Below are positions 8,843-20,514 of a stretch of DNA of 64,000 nt, one piece after another. How positions within the stretch are numbered: position 1 is the stretch's first letter; every line of letters starts with the position of its first letter. Below the pieces are notes generated by a model. It searched no databases. It was not told the origin of the DNA and was given only the letters and a program-made list of their open reading frames with translations. The position numbers and the translations under genes are program-made. The DNA comes from Marthasterias glacialis (taxonomy: Eukaryota > Echinodermata > Asteroidea > Forcipulatida > Asteriidae), in contig CAJVRT020000009.1 in assembly GCA_911728455.2 (NCBI GenBank), positions 42,257 to 106,256 on the forward strand, in the 5' to 3' direction.

Positions 8843-11559
8843 TAACGGTGACTTTTTCGGTTTTTTGGCCCAAAAAAGGGGCCCTAAAATCGTGGATATT
8901 TTCCAAACTAAGGCAGATCCGGACCTGCAAAGTGTAGGGCTGGGGTCGGGGGAGGTTCCCTCTTGAGTTGGTAGAGCAAAAACGACTTTGAAATTTTGGT
9001 CCAAAATTGAAAATCTCTCAAGGGGGGGTAACGGTGACTTTTTCGGTTTTTTGGCCCAAAAAGAAGGGCCCTAAAATCGTGGATATTTTCCAAACTAAGG
9101 CAGATCCGGACCTGCAAAGTGTACGGCTGGGGTCGGGGGAGGTTCCCTCTTGAGTTGGTAGAGCAAAAACGACTTTGAAATTTGGGTCCAAAATTGAAAA
9201 TCTCTCAAGGGGGGGGGGGGGGGGTAACGGTGACTTTTTCGTTTTTTTAGCCCAAAAAAGGGGCCCTAAAATCGTGGATATTTTCCAAACTAAGGCAGAT
9301 CCGGACCTGCAAAGTGTAGGGCTGGGGTCGGGGGAGGTTCCCTCTTGAGTTGGTAGAGCAAAAACGACTTTGAAATTTTGGTCCAAAATTGAAAATCTCT
9401 CAAGGGGGGGTAACGGTGACTTTTTCGGTTTTTTGGCCCAAAAAGAAGGGCCCTAAAATCGTGGATATTTTCCAAACTAAGGCAGATCCGGACCTGCAAA
9501 GTGTAGGGCTGGGGTCGGGGGAGGTTCCCTCTTGAGTTGGTAGAGCAAAAACGACTTTGAAATTTTGGACCAAAATTGAAAATCTCTCAAGGGGGGGGGG
9601 GGGGGGTAACGGTGACTTTTTCGGTTTTTTGGCCCAAAAAAAAAGGGCCCTAAAATCGTGGATATTTTCCAAACTAAGGCAGATCCGGACCTGCAAAGTG
9701 TAGGGCTGGGGTCGGGGGAGGTTCCCTCTTGAGTTGGTAGAGCAAAAACGACTTTGAAATTTTGGTCCAAAATTGAAAATCTCTCAAGGGGGGGTAACGG
9801 TGACTTTTTCGGTTTTTTGGCCCAAAAAGAAGGGCCCTAAAATCGTGGATATTTTCCAAACTAAGGCAGATCCGGACCTGCAAAGTGTAGGGCTGGGGTC
9901 GGGGGAGGTTCCCTCTTGAGTTGGTAGAGCAAAAACGACTTTGAAATTTTGGTCCAAAATTGAAAATCTCTCAAGGGGGGGTAACGGTGACTTTTTCGGT
10001 TTTTTGGCCCAAAAAGAAGGGCCCTAAAATCGTGGATATTTTCCAAACTAAGGCAGATCCGGATCTGCAAAGTGTAGGGCTGGGGTCGGGGGAGGTTCCC
10101 TCTTGAGTTGGTAGAGCAAAAACGACTTTGAAATTTTGGTCCAAAATTGAAAATCTCTCAAGGGGGGGGGGGGGGGGGTAACGGTGACTTTTTCGGTTTT
10201 TTGGCCCAAAAAGAAGGGCCCTAAAATCGTGGATATTTTCCAAACTAAGGCAGATCCGGACCTGCAAAGTGTAGGGCTGGGGTCGGGGGAGGTTCCCTCT
10301 TGAGTTGGTAGAGCAAAAACGACTTTGAAATTTTGGTCCAAAATTGAAAATCTCTCAAGGGGGGGGTAACGGTGACTTTTTCGGTTTTTTGGCCCCAAAA
10401 GAAGGGCCCTAAAATCCTGGATATTTTCCTAACTAAGGCAGATCCGGACCTGCAAAGTGTAGGGCTGGGGTCGGGGGAGGTTCCCTCTTGAGTTGGTAGA
10501 GCAAAAACGACTTTGAAATTTTGGTCCAAAATTGAAAATCTCTCAGGGGGGGGGGGGGTAACGGTGACTTTTTCGGTTTTTTGGCCCAAAAAAAAGGGCC
10601 CTAAAATCGTGGATATTTTCCAAACTAAGGCAGATCCGGACCTGCAAAGTGTAGGGCTGGGGTCGGGGGAGGTTCCCTCTTGAGTTGGTAGAGCAAAAAC
10701 GACTTTGAAATTTTGGTCCAAAATTGAAAATCTCTCAAGGGGGGGTAACGGTGACTTTTTCGGTTTTTTGGCCCAAAAAGAAGGGCCCTAAAATCCTGGA
10801 TATTTTCCAAACTAAGGCAGATCCGGACCTGCAAAGTGTAGGGCTGGGGTCGGGGGAGGTTCCCTCTTGAGTTGGTAGAGCAAAAACGACTTTGAAATTT
10901 TGGTCCAAAATTGAAAATCTCTCAAGGGGGGGGGTAACGGTGACTTTTTCGGTTTTTTGGCCCAAAAAGAAGGGCCCTAAAATCGTGGATATTTTCCAAA
11001 CTAAGGCAGATCCGGACCTGCAAAGTGTAGGGCTGGGGTCGGGGGAGGTTCCCTCTTGAGTTGGTAGAGCAAAAACGACTTTGAAATTTTGGTCCAAAAT
11101 TGAAAATTTCTCAAGGGGGGGTAACGGTGACTTTTTCGTTTTTTTGGCCCAAAAAGAAGGGCCCTAAAATCGTGGATATTTTCCAAACTAAGGCAGATCC
11201 GGACCTGCAAAGTGTAGGGCTGGGGTCGGGGGAGGTTCCCTCTTGAGTTGGTAGAGCAAAAACGACTTTGAAATTTTGGTCCAAAATTGAAAATCTCTCA
11301 AGGGGGGGGTAACGGTGACTTTTTCGGTTTTTTGGCCCAAAAAAAAGGGCCCTAAAATCGTGGATATTTTCCAAACTAAGGCAGATCCGGACCTGCAAAG
11401 TGTAGGGCTGGGGTCGGGGGAGGTTCCCTCTTGAGTTGGTAGAGCAAAAACGACTTTGAAATTTTGGTCCAAAATTGAAAATCTCTCAAGGGGGGGTAAC
11501 GGTGACTTTTTCGGTTTTTTGGCCCAAAAAGAAGGGCCCTAAAATCGTGGATATTTTCC

Positions 11560-12300
11560 AAACTAAGGCAGATCCGGACCTGCAAAGTGTAGGGCTGGGG
11601 TCGGGGGAGGTTCCCTCTTGAGTTGGTAGAGCAAAAACGACTTTGAAATTTTGGTCCAAAATTGAAAATCTCTCAAGGGGGGGGTAACGGTGACTTTTTC
11701 GGTTTTTTGGCCCAAAAAGAAGGGCCCTAAAATCGTGGATATTTTCCAAACTAAGGCAGATCCGGACCTGCAAAGTGTAGGGCTGGGGTCGGGGGAGGTT
11801 CCCTCTTGAGTTGGTAGAGCAAAAACGACTTTGAAATTTTGGACCAAAATTGAAAATCTCTCAAGGGGGGGGGGGGGGGGGTAACGGTGACTTTTTCGGT
11901 TTTTTGGCCCAAAAAAAAGGGCCCTAAAATCGTGGATATTTTCCAAACTAAGGCAGATCCGGACCTGCAAAGTGTAGGGCTGGGGTCGGGGGAGGTTCCC
12001 TCTTGAGTTGGTAGAGCAAAAACGACTTTGAAATTTTGGTCCAAAATTGAAAATCTCTCAAGGGGGGGGGGGTAACGGTGACTTTTTCGTTTTTTTGGCC
12101 CAAAAAGAAGGCCCTAAAATCGTGGATATTTTCCAAACTAAGGCAGATCCGGACCTACAAAGTGTAGGGCTGGGGTCGGGGGAGGTTCCCTCTTGAGTTG
12201 GTAGAGCAAAAACGACTTTGAAATTTTGGTCCAAAATTGAAAATCTCTCAAGGGGGGGTAACGGTGACTTTTTCGGTTTTTTGCCCAAAAAGAAGGGCCC
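11560..12300 (+). repeat. Seven-unit-offset duplication in block C, copy 1
   Basis: The series A-centred palindrome with G17 (11865), A8 loop, expanded tract, CGTTTTTTT with GAAGGCCCT, then ACCTACAAAG (12157) recurs at 12890-13640 about 1.33 kb downstream (G17 at 13194, ACCTACAAAG at 13492). Matched second tracts differ: G11 at 12062 against G17 at 13391. Confidence 0.75.
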
Positions 12301-12889
12301 TAAAATCGTGGATATTTTCCAAACTAAGGCAGATCCGGACCTGCAAAGTGTAGGGCTGGGGTCGGGGGAGGTTCCCTCTTGAGTTGGTAGAGCAAAAACG
12401 ACTTTGAAATTTTGGTCCAAAATTGAAAATCTCTCAAGGGGGGGGTAACGGTGACTTTTTCGGTTTTTTGGCCCAAAAAGAAGGGCCCTAAAATCGTGGA
12501 TATTTTCCAAACTAAGGCAGATCCGGATCTGCAAAGTGTAGGGCTGGGGTCGGGGGAGGTTCCCTCTTGAGTTGGTAGAGCAAAAACGACTTTGAAATTT
12601 TGGTCCAAAATTGAAAATCTCTCAAGGGGGGGTAACGGTGACTTTTTCGGTTTTTTGGCCCAAAAAAAAGGGCCCTAAAATCGTGGATATTTTCCAAACT
12701 AAGGCAGATCCGGACCTGCAAAGTGTAGGGCTGGGGTCGGGGGGAGGTTCCCTCTTGAGTTGGTAGAGCAAAAAACGACTTTGAAATTTTGGTCCAAAAT
12801 TGAAAATCTCTCAAGGGGGGGGTAACGGTGACTTTTTCGGTTTTTTGGCCCAAAAAGAAGGGCCCTAAAATCGTGGATATTTTCCAAAC

Positions 12890-13640
12890 TAAGGCAGATC
12901 CGGACCTGCAAAGTGTAGGGCTGGGGTCGGGGGAGGTTCCCTCTTGAGTTGGTAGAGCAAAAACGACTTTGAAATTTTGGTCCAAAATTGAAAATCTCTC
13001 AAGGGGGGGGGGGTAACGGTGACTTTTTCGGTTTTTTGGCCCAAAAAGAAGGGCCCTAAAATCGTGGATATTTTCCAAACTAAGGCAGATCCGGACCTGC
13101 AAAGTGTAGGGCTGGGGTCGGGGGAGGTTCCCTCTTGAGTTGGTAGAGCAAAAACGACTTTGAAATTTTGGACCAAAATTGAAAATCTCTCAAGGGGGGG
13201 GGGGGGGGGGTAACGGTGACTTTTTCGGTTTTTTGGCCCAAAAAAAAGGGCCCTAAAATCGTGGATATTTTCCAAACTAAGGCAGATCCGGACCTGCAAA
13301 GTGTAGGGCTGGGGTCGGGGGAGGTTCCCTCTTGAGTTGGTAGAGCAAAAACGACTTTGAAATTTTGGTCCAAAATTGAAAATCTCTCAAGGGGGGGGGG
13401 GGGGGGGTAACGGTGACTTTTTCGTTTTTTTGGCCCAAAAAGAAGGCCCTAAAATCGTGGATATTTTCCAAACTAAGGCAGATCCGGACCTACAAAGTGT
13501 AGGGCTGGGGTCGGGGGAGGTTCCCTCTTGAGTTGGTAGAGCAAAAACGACTTTGAAATTTTGGTCCAAAATTGAAAATCTCTCAAGGGGGGGTAACGGT
13601 GACTTTTTCGTTTTTTTGGCCCAAAAAGAAGGGCCCTAAA
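12890..13640 (+). repeat. Seven-unit-offset duplication in block C, copy 2
   Basis: Downstream partner of 11560-12300, with the same variant order. After ACCTACAAAG the next unit here has CGTTTTTTTGGCCC, while the matched unit of copy 1 reads GGTTTTTTGCCC, showing divergence or exchange after copying. Confidence 0.72.
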
Positions 13641-16600
13641 ATCGTGGATATTTTCCAAACTAAGGCAGATCCGGACCTGCAAAGTGTAGGGCTGGGGTCG
13701 GGGGAGGTTCCCTCTTGAGTTGGTAGAGCAAAAACGACTTTGAAATTATGGTCCAAAATTGAAAATCTCTCAAGGGGGGGGTAACGGTGACTTTTTCGGT
13801 TTTTTGCCCAAAAAGAAGGGCCCTAAAATCGTGGATATTTTCCAAACTAAGGCAGATCCGGACCTGCAAAGTGTAGGGCTGGGGTCGGGGGAGGTTCCCT
13901 CTTGAGTTGGTAGAGCAAAAACGACTTTGAAATTTTGGTCCAAAATTGAAAATCTCTCAAGGGGGGGTAACGGTGACTTTTTCGGTTTTTTGGCCCAAAA
14001 AGAAGGGCCCTAAAATCGTGGATATTTTCCATACTAAGGCAGATCCGGATCTGCAAAGTGTAGGGCTGGGGTCGGGGGAGGTTCCCTCTTGAGTTGGTAG
14101 AGCAAAAACGACTTTGAAATTTTGGTCCAAAATTGAAAATCTCTCAAGGGGGGGGGGGGGGGAACGGTGACTTTTTCGGGTTTTTGGCCCAAAAAGAAGG
14201 GCCCTAAAATCCTGGATATTTTCCAAACTAAGGCAGATCCGGACCTGCAAAGTGTAGGGCTGGGGTCGGGGGAGGTTCCCTCTTGAGTTGGTAGAGCAAA
14301 AACGACTTTGAAATTTTGGACCAAAATTGAAAATCTCTCAAGGGGGGTAACGGTGACTTTTTCGGTTTTTTGGCCCAAAAAAAAGGGCCCTAAAATCGTG
14401 GATATTTTCCAAACTAAGGCAGATCCGGATCTGCAAAGTGTAGGGCTGGGGTCGGGGGAGGTTCCCTCTTGAGTTGGTAGAGCAAAAACGACTTTGAAAT
14501 TTTGGTCCAAAATTGAAAATCTCTCAAGGGGGGGTAACGGTGACTTTTTCGGTTTTTTGGCCCAAAAAGAAGGGCCCTAAAATCGTGGATATTTTCCAAA
14601 CTAAGGCAGATCCGGACCTGCAAAGTGTAGGGCTGGGGTCGGGGGAGGTTCCCTCTTGAGTTGGTAGAGCAAAAACGACTTTGAAATTTTGGTCCAAAAT
14701 TGAAAATCTCTCAAGGGGGGGGGGGTAACGGTGACTTTTTCGGTTTTTTGGCCCAAAAAAAGGGCCCTAAAATCGTGGATATTTTCCAAACTAAGGCAGA
14801 TCAGGACCTGCAAAGTGTAGGGCTGGGGTCGGGGGAGGTTCCCTCTTGAGTTGGTAGAGCAAAAACGACTTTGAAATTTTGGTCCAAAATTGAAAATCTC
14901 TCAAGGGGGGGGTAACGGTGACTTTTTCGTTTTTTTGGCCCAAAAAGAAGGCCCTAAAATCGTGGATATTTTCCAAACTAAGGCAGATCCGGACCTACAA
15001 AGTGTAGGGCTGGGGTCGGGGGAGGTTCCCTCTTGAGTTGGTAGAGCAAAAACGACTTTGAAATTTTGGTCCAAAATTGAAAATCTCTCAAGGGGGGGTA
15101 ACGGTGACTTTTTCGTTTTTTTGGCCCAAAAAGAAGGGCCCTAAAATCGTGGATATTTTCCAAACTAAGGCAGATCCGGACCTGCAAAGTGTAGGGCTGG
15201 GGTCGGGGGAGGTTCCCTCTTGAGTTGGTAGAGCAAAAACGACTTTGAAATTTTGGTCCAAAATTGAAAATCTCTCAAGGGGGGGTAACGGTGACTTTTT
15301 CGGTTTTTTGCCCAAAAAGAAGGGCCCTAAAATCGTGGATATTTTCCAAACTAAGGCAGATCCGGACCTGCAAAGTGTAGGGCTGGGGTCGGGGGAGGTT
15401 CCCTCTTGAGTTGGTAGAGCAAAAACGACTTTGAAATTTTGGACCAAAATTGAAAATCTCTCAAGGGGGGGGGGGGGTAACGGTGACTTTTTCGGTTTTT
15501 TGGCCCAAAAAAAAGGGCCCTAAAATCGTGGATATTTTCCAAACTAAGGCAGATCCGGACCTGCAAAGTGTAGGGCTGGGGTCGGGGGAGGTTCCCTCTT
15601 GAGTTGGTAGAGCAAAAACGACTTTGAAATTTTGGTCCAAAATTGAAAATCTCTCAAGGGGGGGTAACGGTGACTTTTTCGGTTTTTTGGCCCAAAAAGA
15701 AGGGCCCTAAAATCGTGGATATTTTCCAAACTAAGGCAGATCCGGACCTGCAAAGTGTAGGGCTGGGGTCGGGGGAGGTTCCCTCTTGAGTTGGTAGAGC
15801 AAAAACGACTTTGAAATTTTGGACCAAAATTGAAAATCTCTCAAGGGGGGGGGGGGGTAACGGTGACTTTTTCGGTTTTTTGGCCCAAAAAAAAGGGCCC
15901 TAAAATCGTGGATATTTTCCAAACTAAGGCAGATCCGGACCTGCAAAGTGTAGGGCTGGGGTCGGGGGAGGTTCCCTCCTGAGTTGGTAGAGCAAAAACG
16001 ACTTTGAAATTTTGGTCCAAAATTGAAAATCTCTCAAGGGGGGGTAACGGTGACTTTTTCGGTTTTTTGGCCCAAAAAAAAGGGCCCTAAAATCGTGGAT
16101 ATTTTCCAAACTAAGGCAGATCCGGACCTGCAAAGTGTAGGGCTGGGGTCGGGGGAGGTTCCCTCTTGAGTTGGTAGAGCAAAAACGACTTTGAAATTTT
16201 GGTCCAAAATTGAAAATCTCTCAAGGGGGGTAACGGTGACTTTTTCGGTTTTTTGGCCCAAAAAGAAGGGCCCTAAAATCGTGGATATTTTCCAAACTAA
16301 GGCAGATCCGGACCTGCAAAGTGTAGGGCTGGGGTCGGGGGAGGTTCCCTCTTGAGTTGGTAGAGCAAAAACGACTTTGAAATTTTGGACCAAAATTGAA
16401 AATCTCTCAAGGGGGGGGGGGGGTAACGGTGACTTTTTCGGTTTTTTGGCCCAAAAAGAAGGGCCCTAAAATCGTGGATATTTTCCAAACTAAGGCAGAT
16501 CCGGACCTGCAAAGTGTAGGGCTGGGGTCGGGGGAGGTTCCCTCTTGAGTTGGTAGAGCAAAAACGACTTTGAAATTTTGGTCCAAAATTGAAAATCTCC

Positions 16601-16797
16601 CAAGGGGGGGGGGGGGGTAACGGGGACTTTTTCGGTTTTTTGGCCCAAAAAGAAGGGCCCTAAAATCGTGGATATTTTCCAAACTAAGGCAGATCCGGAC
16701 CTGCAAAGTGTAGGGCTGGGGTCGGGGGAGGTTCCCTCTTGAGTTGGTAGAGCAAAAACGACTTTGAAATTTTGGACCAAAATTGAAAATCTCTCAA

Positions 16798-16817
16798 GGG
16801 GGGGGGGGGGGGGGGGG
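16798..16817 (+). repeat. Expanded poly-G tract, G20
   Basis: Lies in a unit with the A-centred palindrome (GGACC), as many expanded tracts of block C do. Confidence 0.85.
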
Positions 16818-16899
16818 TAACGGTGACTTTTTCGGTTTTTTGGCCCAAAAAGAAGGGCCCTAAAATCCTGGATATTTTCCAAACTAAGGCAGATCCGGA

Positions 16900-18800
16900 C
16901 CTGCAAAGTGTAGGGCTGGGGTCGGGGGAGGTTCCCTCTTGAGTTGGTAGAGCAAAAACGACTTTGAAATTTTGGACCAAAATTGAAAATCTCTCAAGGG
17001 GGGGGGGGGGGGTAACGGTGACTTTTTCGGTTTTTTGGCCCAAAAAAAAGGGCCCTAAAATCGTGGATATTTTCCAAACTAAGGCAGATCCGGACCTGCA
17101 AAGTGTAGGGCTGGGGTCGGGGGAGGTTCCCTCTTGAGTTGGTAGAGCAAAAACGACTTTGAAATTTTGGTCCAAACTTGAAAATCTCTCAAGGGGGGGT
17201 AACGGTGACTTTTTCGTTTTTTTGGCCCAAAAAGAAGGCCCTAAAATCGTGGATATTTTCCAAACTAAGGCAGATCCGGACCTGCAAAGTGTAGGGCTGG
17301 GGTCGGGGGAGGTTCCCTCCTGAGTTGGTAGAGCAAAAACGACTTTGAAATTTTGGTCCAAAATTGAAAATCTCTCAAGGGGGGGTAACGGTGACTTTTT
17401 CGGTTTTTTTGCCCAAAAGAAGGGCCCTAAAATCGTGGATATTTTCCAAACTAAGGCAGATCCGGACCTGCAAAGTGTAGGGCTGGGGTCGGGGGAGGTT
17501 CACTCTTGAGTTGGTAGAGCAAAAACGACTTTGAAATTTTGGTCCAAAACTGAAAATCTCTCAAGGGGGGGTAACGGTGACTTTTTCGGTTTTTTGGCCC
17601 AAAAAGAAGGGCCCTAAAATCGTGGATATTTTCCAAACTAAGGCAGATCCGGACCTGCAAAGTGTAGGGCTGGGGTCGGGGGAGGTTCCCTCTTGAGTTG
17701 GTAGAGCAAAAACGACTTTGAAATTTTGGACCAAAATTGAAAATCTCTCAAGGGGGGGGGGGTAACGGTGACTTTTTCGGTTTTTTGGCCCAAAAAGAAG
17801 GGCCCTAAAATCGTGGATATTTTCCAAACTAAGGCAGATCCGGACCTGCAAAGTGTAGGGCTGGGGTCGGGGGAGGTTCCCTCTTGAGTTGGTAGAGCAA
17901 AAACGACTTTGAAATTTTGGTCCAAAATTGAAAATCTCCCAAGGGGGGGGGGGGGGGGGGGGAACGGTGACTTTTTCGGTTTTTTGGCCCAAAAAGAAGG
18001 GCCCTAAAATCGTGGATATTTTCCAAACTAAGGCAGATCCGGACCTGCAAAGTGTAGGGCTGGGGTCGGGGGAGGTTCCCTCTTGAGTTGGTAGAGCAAA
18101 AACGACTTTGAAATTTTGGACCAAAATTGAAAATCTCTCAAGGGGGGGGGGGGGGGTAACGGTGACTTTTTCGGTTTTTTGGCCCAAAAAAAGGGCCCTA
18201 AAATCGTGGATATTTTCCAAACTAAGGCAGATCCGGACCTGCAAAGTGTAGGGCTGGGGTCGGGGGAGGTTCCCTCTTGAGTTGGTAGAGCAAAAACGAC
18301 TTTGAAATTTTGGTCCAAAATTGAAAATCTCTCAAGGGGGGGTAACGGTGACTTTTTCGTTTTTTTGGCCCAAAAAGAAGGCCCTAAAATCGTGGATATT
18401 TTCCAAACTAAGGCAGATCCGGACCTACAAAGTGTAGGGCTGGGGTCGGGGGAGGTTCCCTCTTGAGTTGGTAGAGCAAAAACGACTTTGAAATTTTGGT
18501 CCAAAATTGAAAATCTCTCAAGGGGGGGTAACGGTGACTTTTTCGTTTTTTTGGCCCAAAAAGAAGGGCCCTAAAATCGTGGATATTTTCCAAACTAAGG
18601 CAGATCCGGACCTGCAAAGTGTAGGGCTGGGGTCGGGGGAGGTTCCCTCTTGAGTTGGTAGAGCAAAAACGACTTTGAAATTTTGGTCCAAAATTGAAAA
18701 TCTCTCAAGGGGGGGTAACGGTGACTTTTTCGGTTTTTTGGCCCAAAAAGAAGGGCCCTAAAATCGTGGATATTTTCCAAACTAAGGCAGATCCGGACCT
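16900..18800 (+). repeat. Ten-unit segmental duplication in block C, copy 1
   Basis: Rare variants here recur about 3614 bp downstream in the same order: CCAAACTTG (17177), CCCTCCTGAG (about 17320), GGTTCACTC (17501), CCAAAACTG (17550), CTCCCAAGG (17938), GGCCCAAAAAAAGGG (about 18184), and ACCTACAAAG (18427). Offsets drift 3614, 3615, 3617, 3614, 3610 exactly as the G-tract lengths of matched units differ (15/15, 11/13, 20/16, 15/11). Edges are set where unit-end and palindrome variants stop agreeing. Confidence 0.85.
17943..17962 (+). repeat. Expanded poly-G tract, G20, with lost T
   Basis: Preceded by CTCCCAA and followed by AACGG, the T after the tract being absent. Its duplicate partner at 21560 has G16 and keeps the T. 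Confidence 0.85.
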
Positions 18801-20029
18801 GCAAAGTGTAGGGCTGGGGTCGGGGGAGGTTCCCTCTTGAGTTGGTAGAGCAAAAACGACTTTGAAATTTTGGTCCAAAATTGAAAATCTCTCAAGGGGG
18901 GGTAACGGTGACTTTTTCGGTTTTTTGGCCCAAAAAGAAGGGCCCTAAAATCCTGGATATTTTCCAAACTAAGGCAGATCCGGACCTGCAAAGTGTAGGG
19001 CTGGGGTCGGGGGAGGTTCCCTCTTGAGTTGGTAGAGCAAAAACGACTTTGAAATTTTGGACCAAAATTGAAAATCTCTCAAGGGGGGGTAACGGTGACT
19101 TTTTCGGTTTTTTGGCCCAAAAAAAAGGGCCCTAAAATCGTGGATATTTTCCAAACTAAGGCAGATCCGGACCTGCAAAGTGTAGGGCTGGGGTCGGGGG
19201 AGGTTCCCTCTTGAGTTGGTAGAGCAAAAACGACTTTGAAATTTTGGTCCAAAATTGAAAATCTCTCAAGGGGGGGTAACGGTGACTTTTTCGGTTTTTT
19301 GGCCCAAAAAGAAGGGCCCTAAAATCGTGGATATTTTCCAAACTAAGGCAGATCCGGACCTGCAAAGTGTAGGGCTGGGGTCGGGGGAGGTTCCCTCTTG
19401 AGTTGGTAGAGCAAAAACGACTTTGAAATTTTGGTCCAAAATTGAAAATCTCTCAAGGGGGGGGGGGGTAACGGTGACTTTTTCGGTTTTTTGGCCCAAA
19501 AAGAAGGGCCCTAAAATCCTGGATATTTTCCAAACTAAGGCAGATCCGGACCTGCAAAGTGTAGGGCTGGGGTCGGGGGAGGTTCCCTCTTGAGTTGGTA
19601 GAGCAAAAACGACTTTGAAATTTTGGTCCAAAATTGAAAATCTCTCAAGGGGGGGGGGGGGGTAACGGTGACTTTTTCGGTTTTTTGGCCCAAAAAGAAG
19701 GGCCCTAAAATCGTGGATATTTTCCAAACTAAGGCAGATCCGGACCTGCAAAGTGTAGGGCTGGGGTCGGGGGAGGTTCCCTGTTGAGTTGGTAGAGCAA
19801 AAACGACTTTGAAATTTTGGTCCAAAATTGAAAATCTCTCAAGGGGGGGTAACGGTGACTTTTTCGGTTTTTTGGCCCAAAAAAAAGGGCCCTAAAATCG
19901 TGGATATTTTCCAAACTAAGGCAGATCCGGACCTGCAAAGTGTAGGGCTGGGGTCGGGGGAGGTTCCCTCTTGAGTTGGTAGAGCAAAAACGACTTTGAA
20001 ATTTTGGACCAAAATTGAAAATCTCTCAA

Positions 20030-20048
20030 GGGGGGGGGGGGGGGGGGG
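20030..20048 (+). repeat. Expanded poly-G tract, G19
   Basis: In a unit with GGACC and an A8 loop; the following unit starts ATACTTTCC, a private change. Confidence 0.85.
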
Positions 20049-20514
20049 TAACGGTGACTTTTTCGGTTTTTTGGCCCAAAAAAAAGGGCCCTAAAATCGT
20101 GGATACTTTCCAAACTAAGGCAGATCCGGACCTGCAAAGTGTAGGGCTGGGGTCGGGGGAGGTTCCCTCTTGAGTTGGTAGAGCAAAAACGACTTTGAAA
20201 TTTTGGTCCAAAATTGAAAATCTCTCAAGGGGGGGTAACGGTGACTTTTTCGGTTTTTTGGCCCAAAAAGAAGGGCCCTAAAATCGTGGATATTTTCCAA
20301 ACTAAGGCAGATCCGGACCTGCAAAGTGTAGGGCTGGGGTCGGGGGAGGTTCCCTCTTGAGTTGGTAGAGCAAAAACGACTTTGAAATTTTGGTCCAAAA
20401 TTGAAAATCTCTCAAGGGGGGGGGGGGGGGGTAACGGTGACTTTTTCGGTTTTTTGGCCCAAAAAGAAGGGCCCTAAAATCGTGGATATTTTCCAAACTA
20501 AGGCAGATCCGGAC

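Larger units (their letters stand above)
2171..9500 (+). repeat. Block B: mosaic units with expanded G tracts
   Basis: CCTGG and CGTGG units alternate and G tracts expand repeatedly: G20 at 2562, G16 at 4451, G13 at 5025, G15 at 5784, G16 at 7105, G13 at 7300, G14 at 7493, G13 at 7875, G20 at 8823 and G16 at 9209. Shared rare variants reveal copied segments: GGCATGGGTC at 3239 and 4367; ATATTTACC with AAGGTAGATCC at 4521 and 7561 (offset 3040); GATCCGTTCC at 4919 and 6435 (offset 1516, eight units); and a TTTCAAAAACTC variant near 6902 and 8053 (six units). Confidence 0.8.
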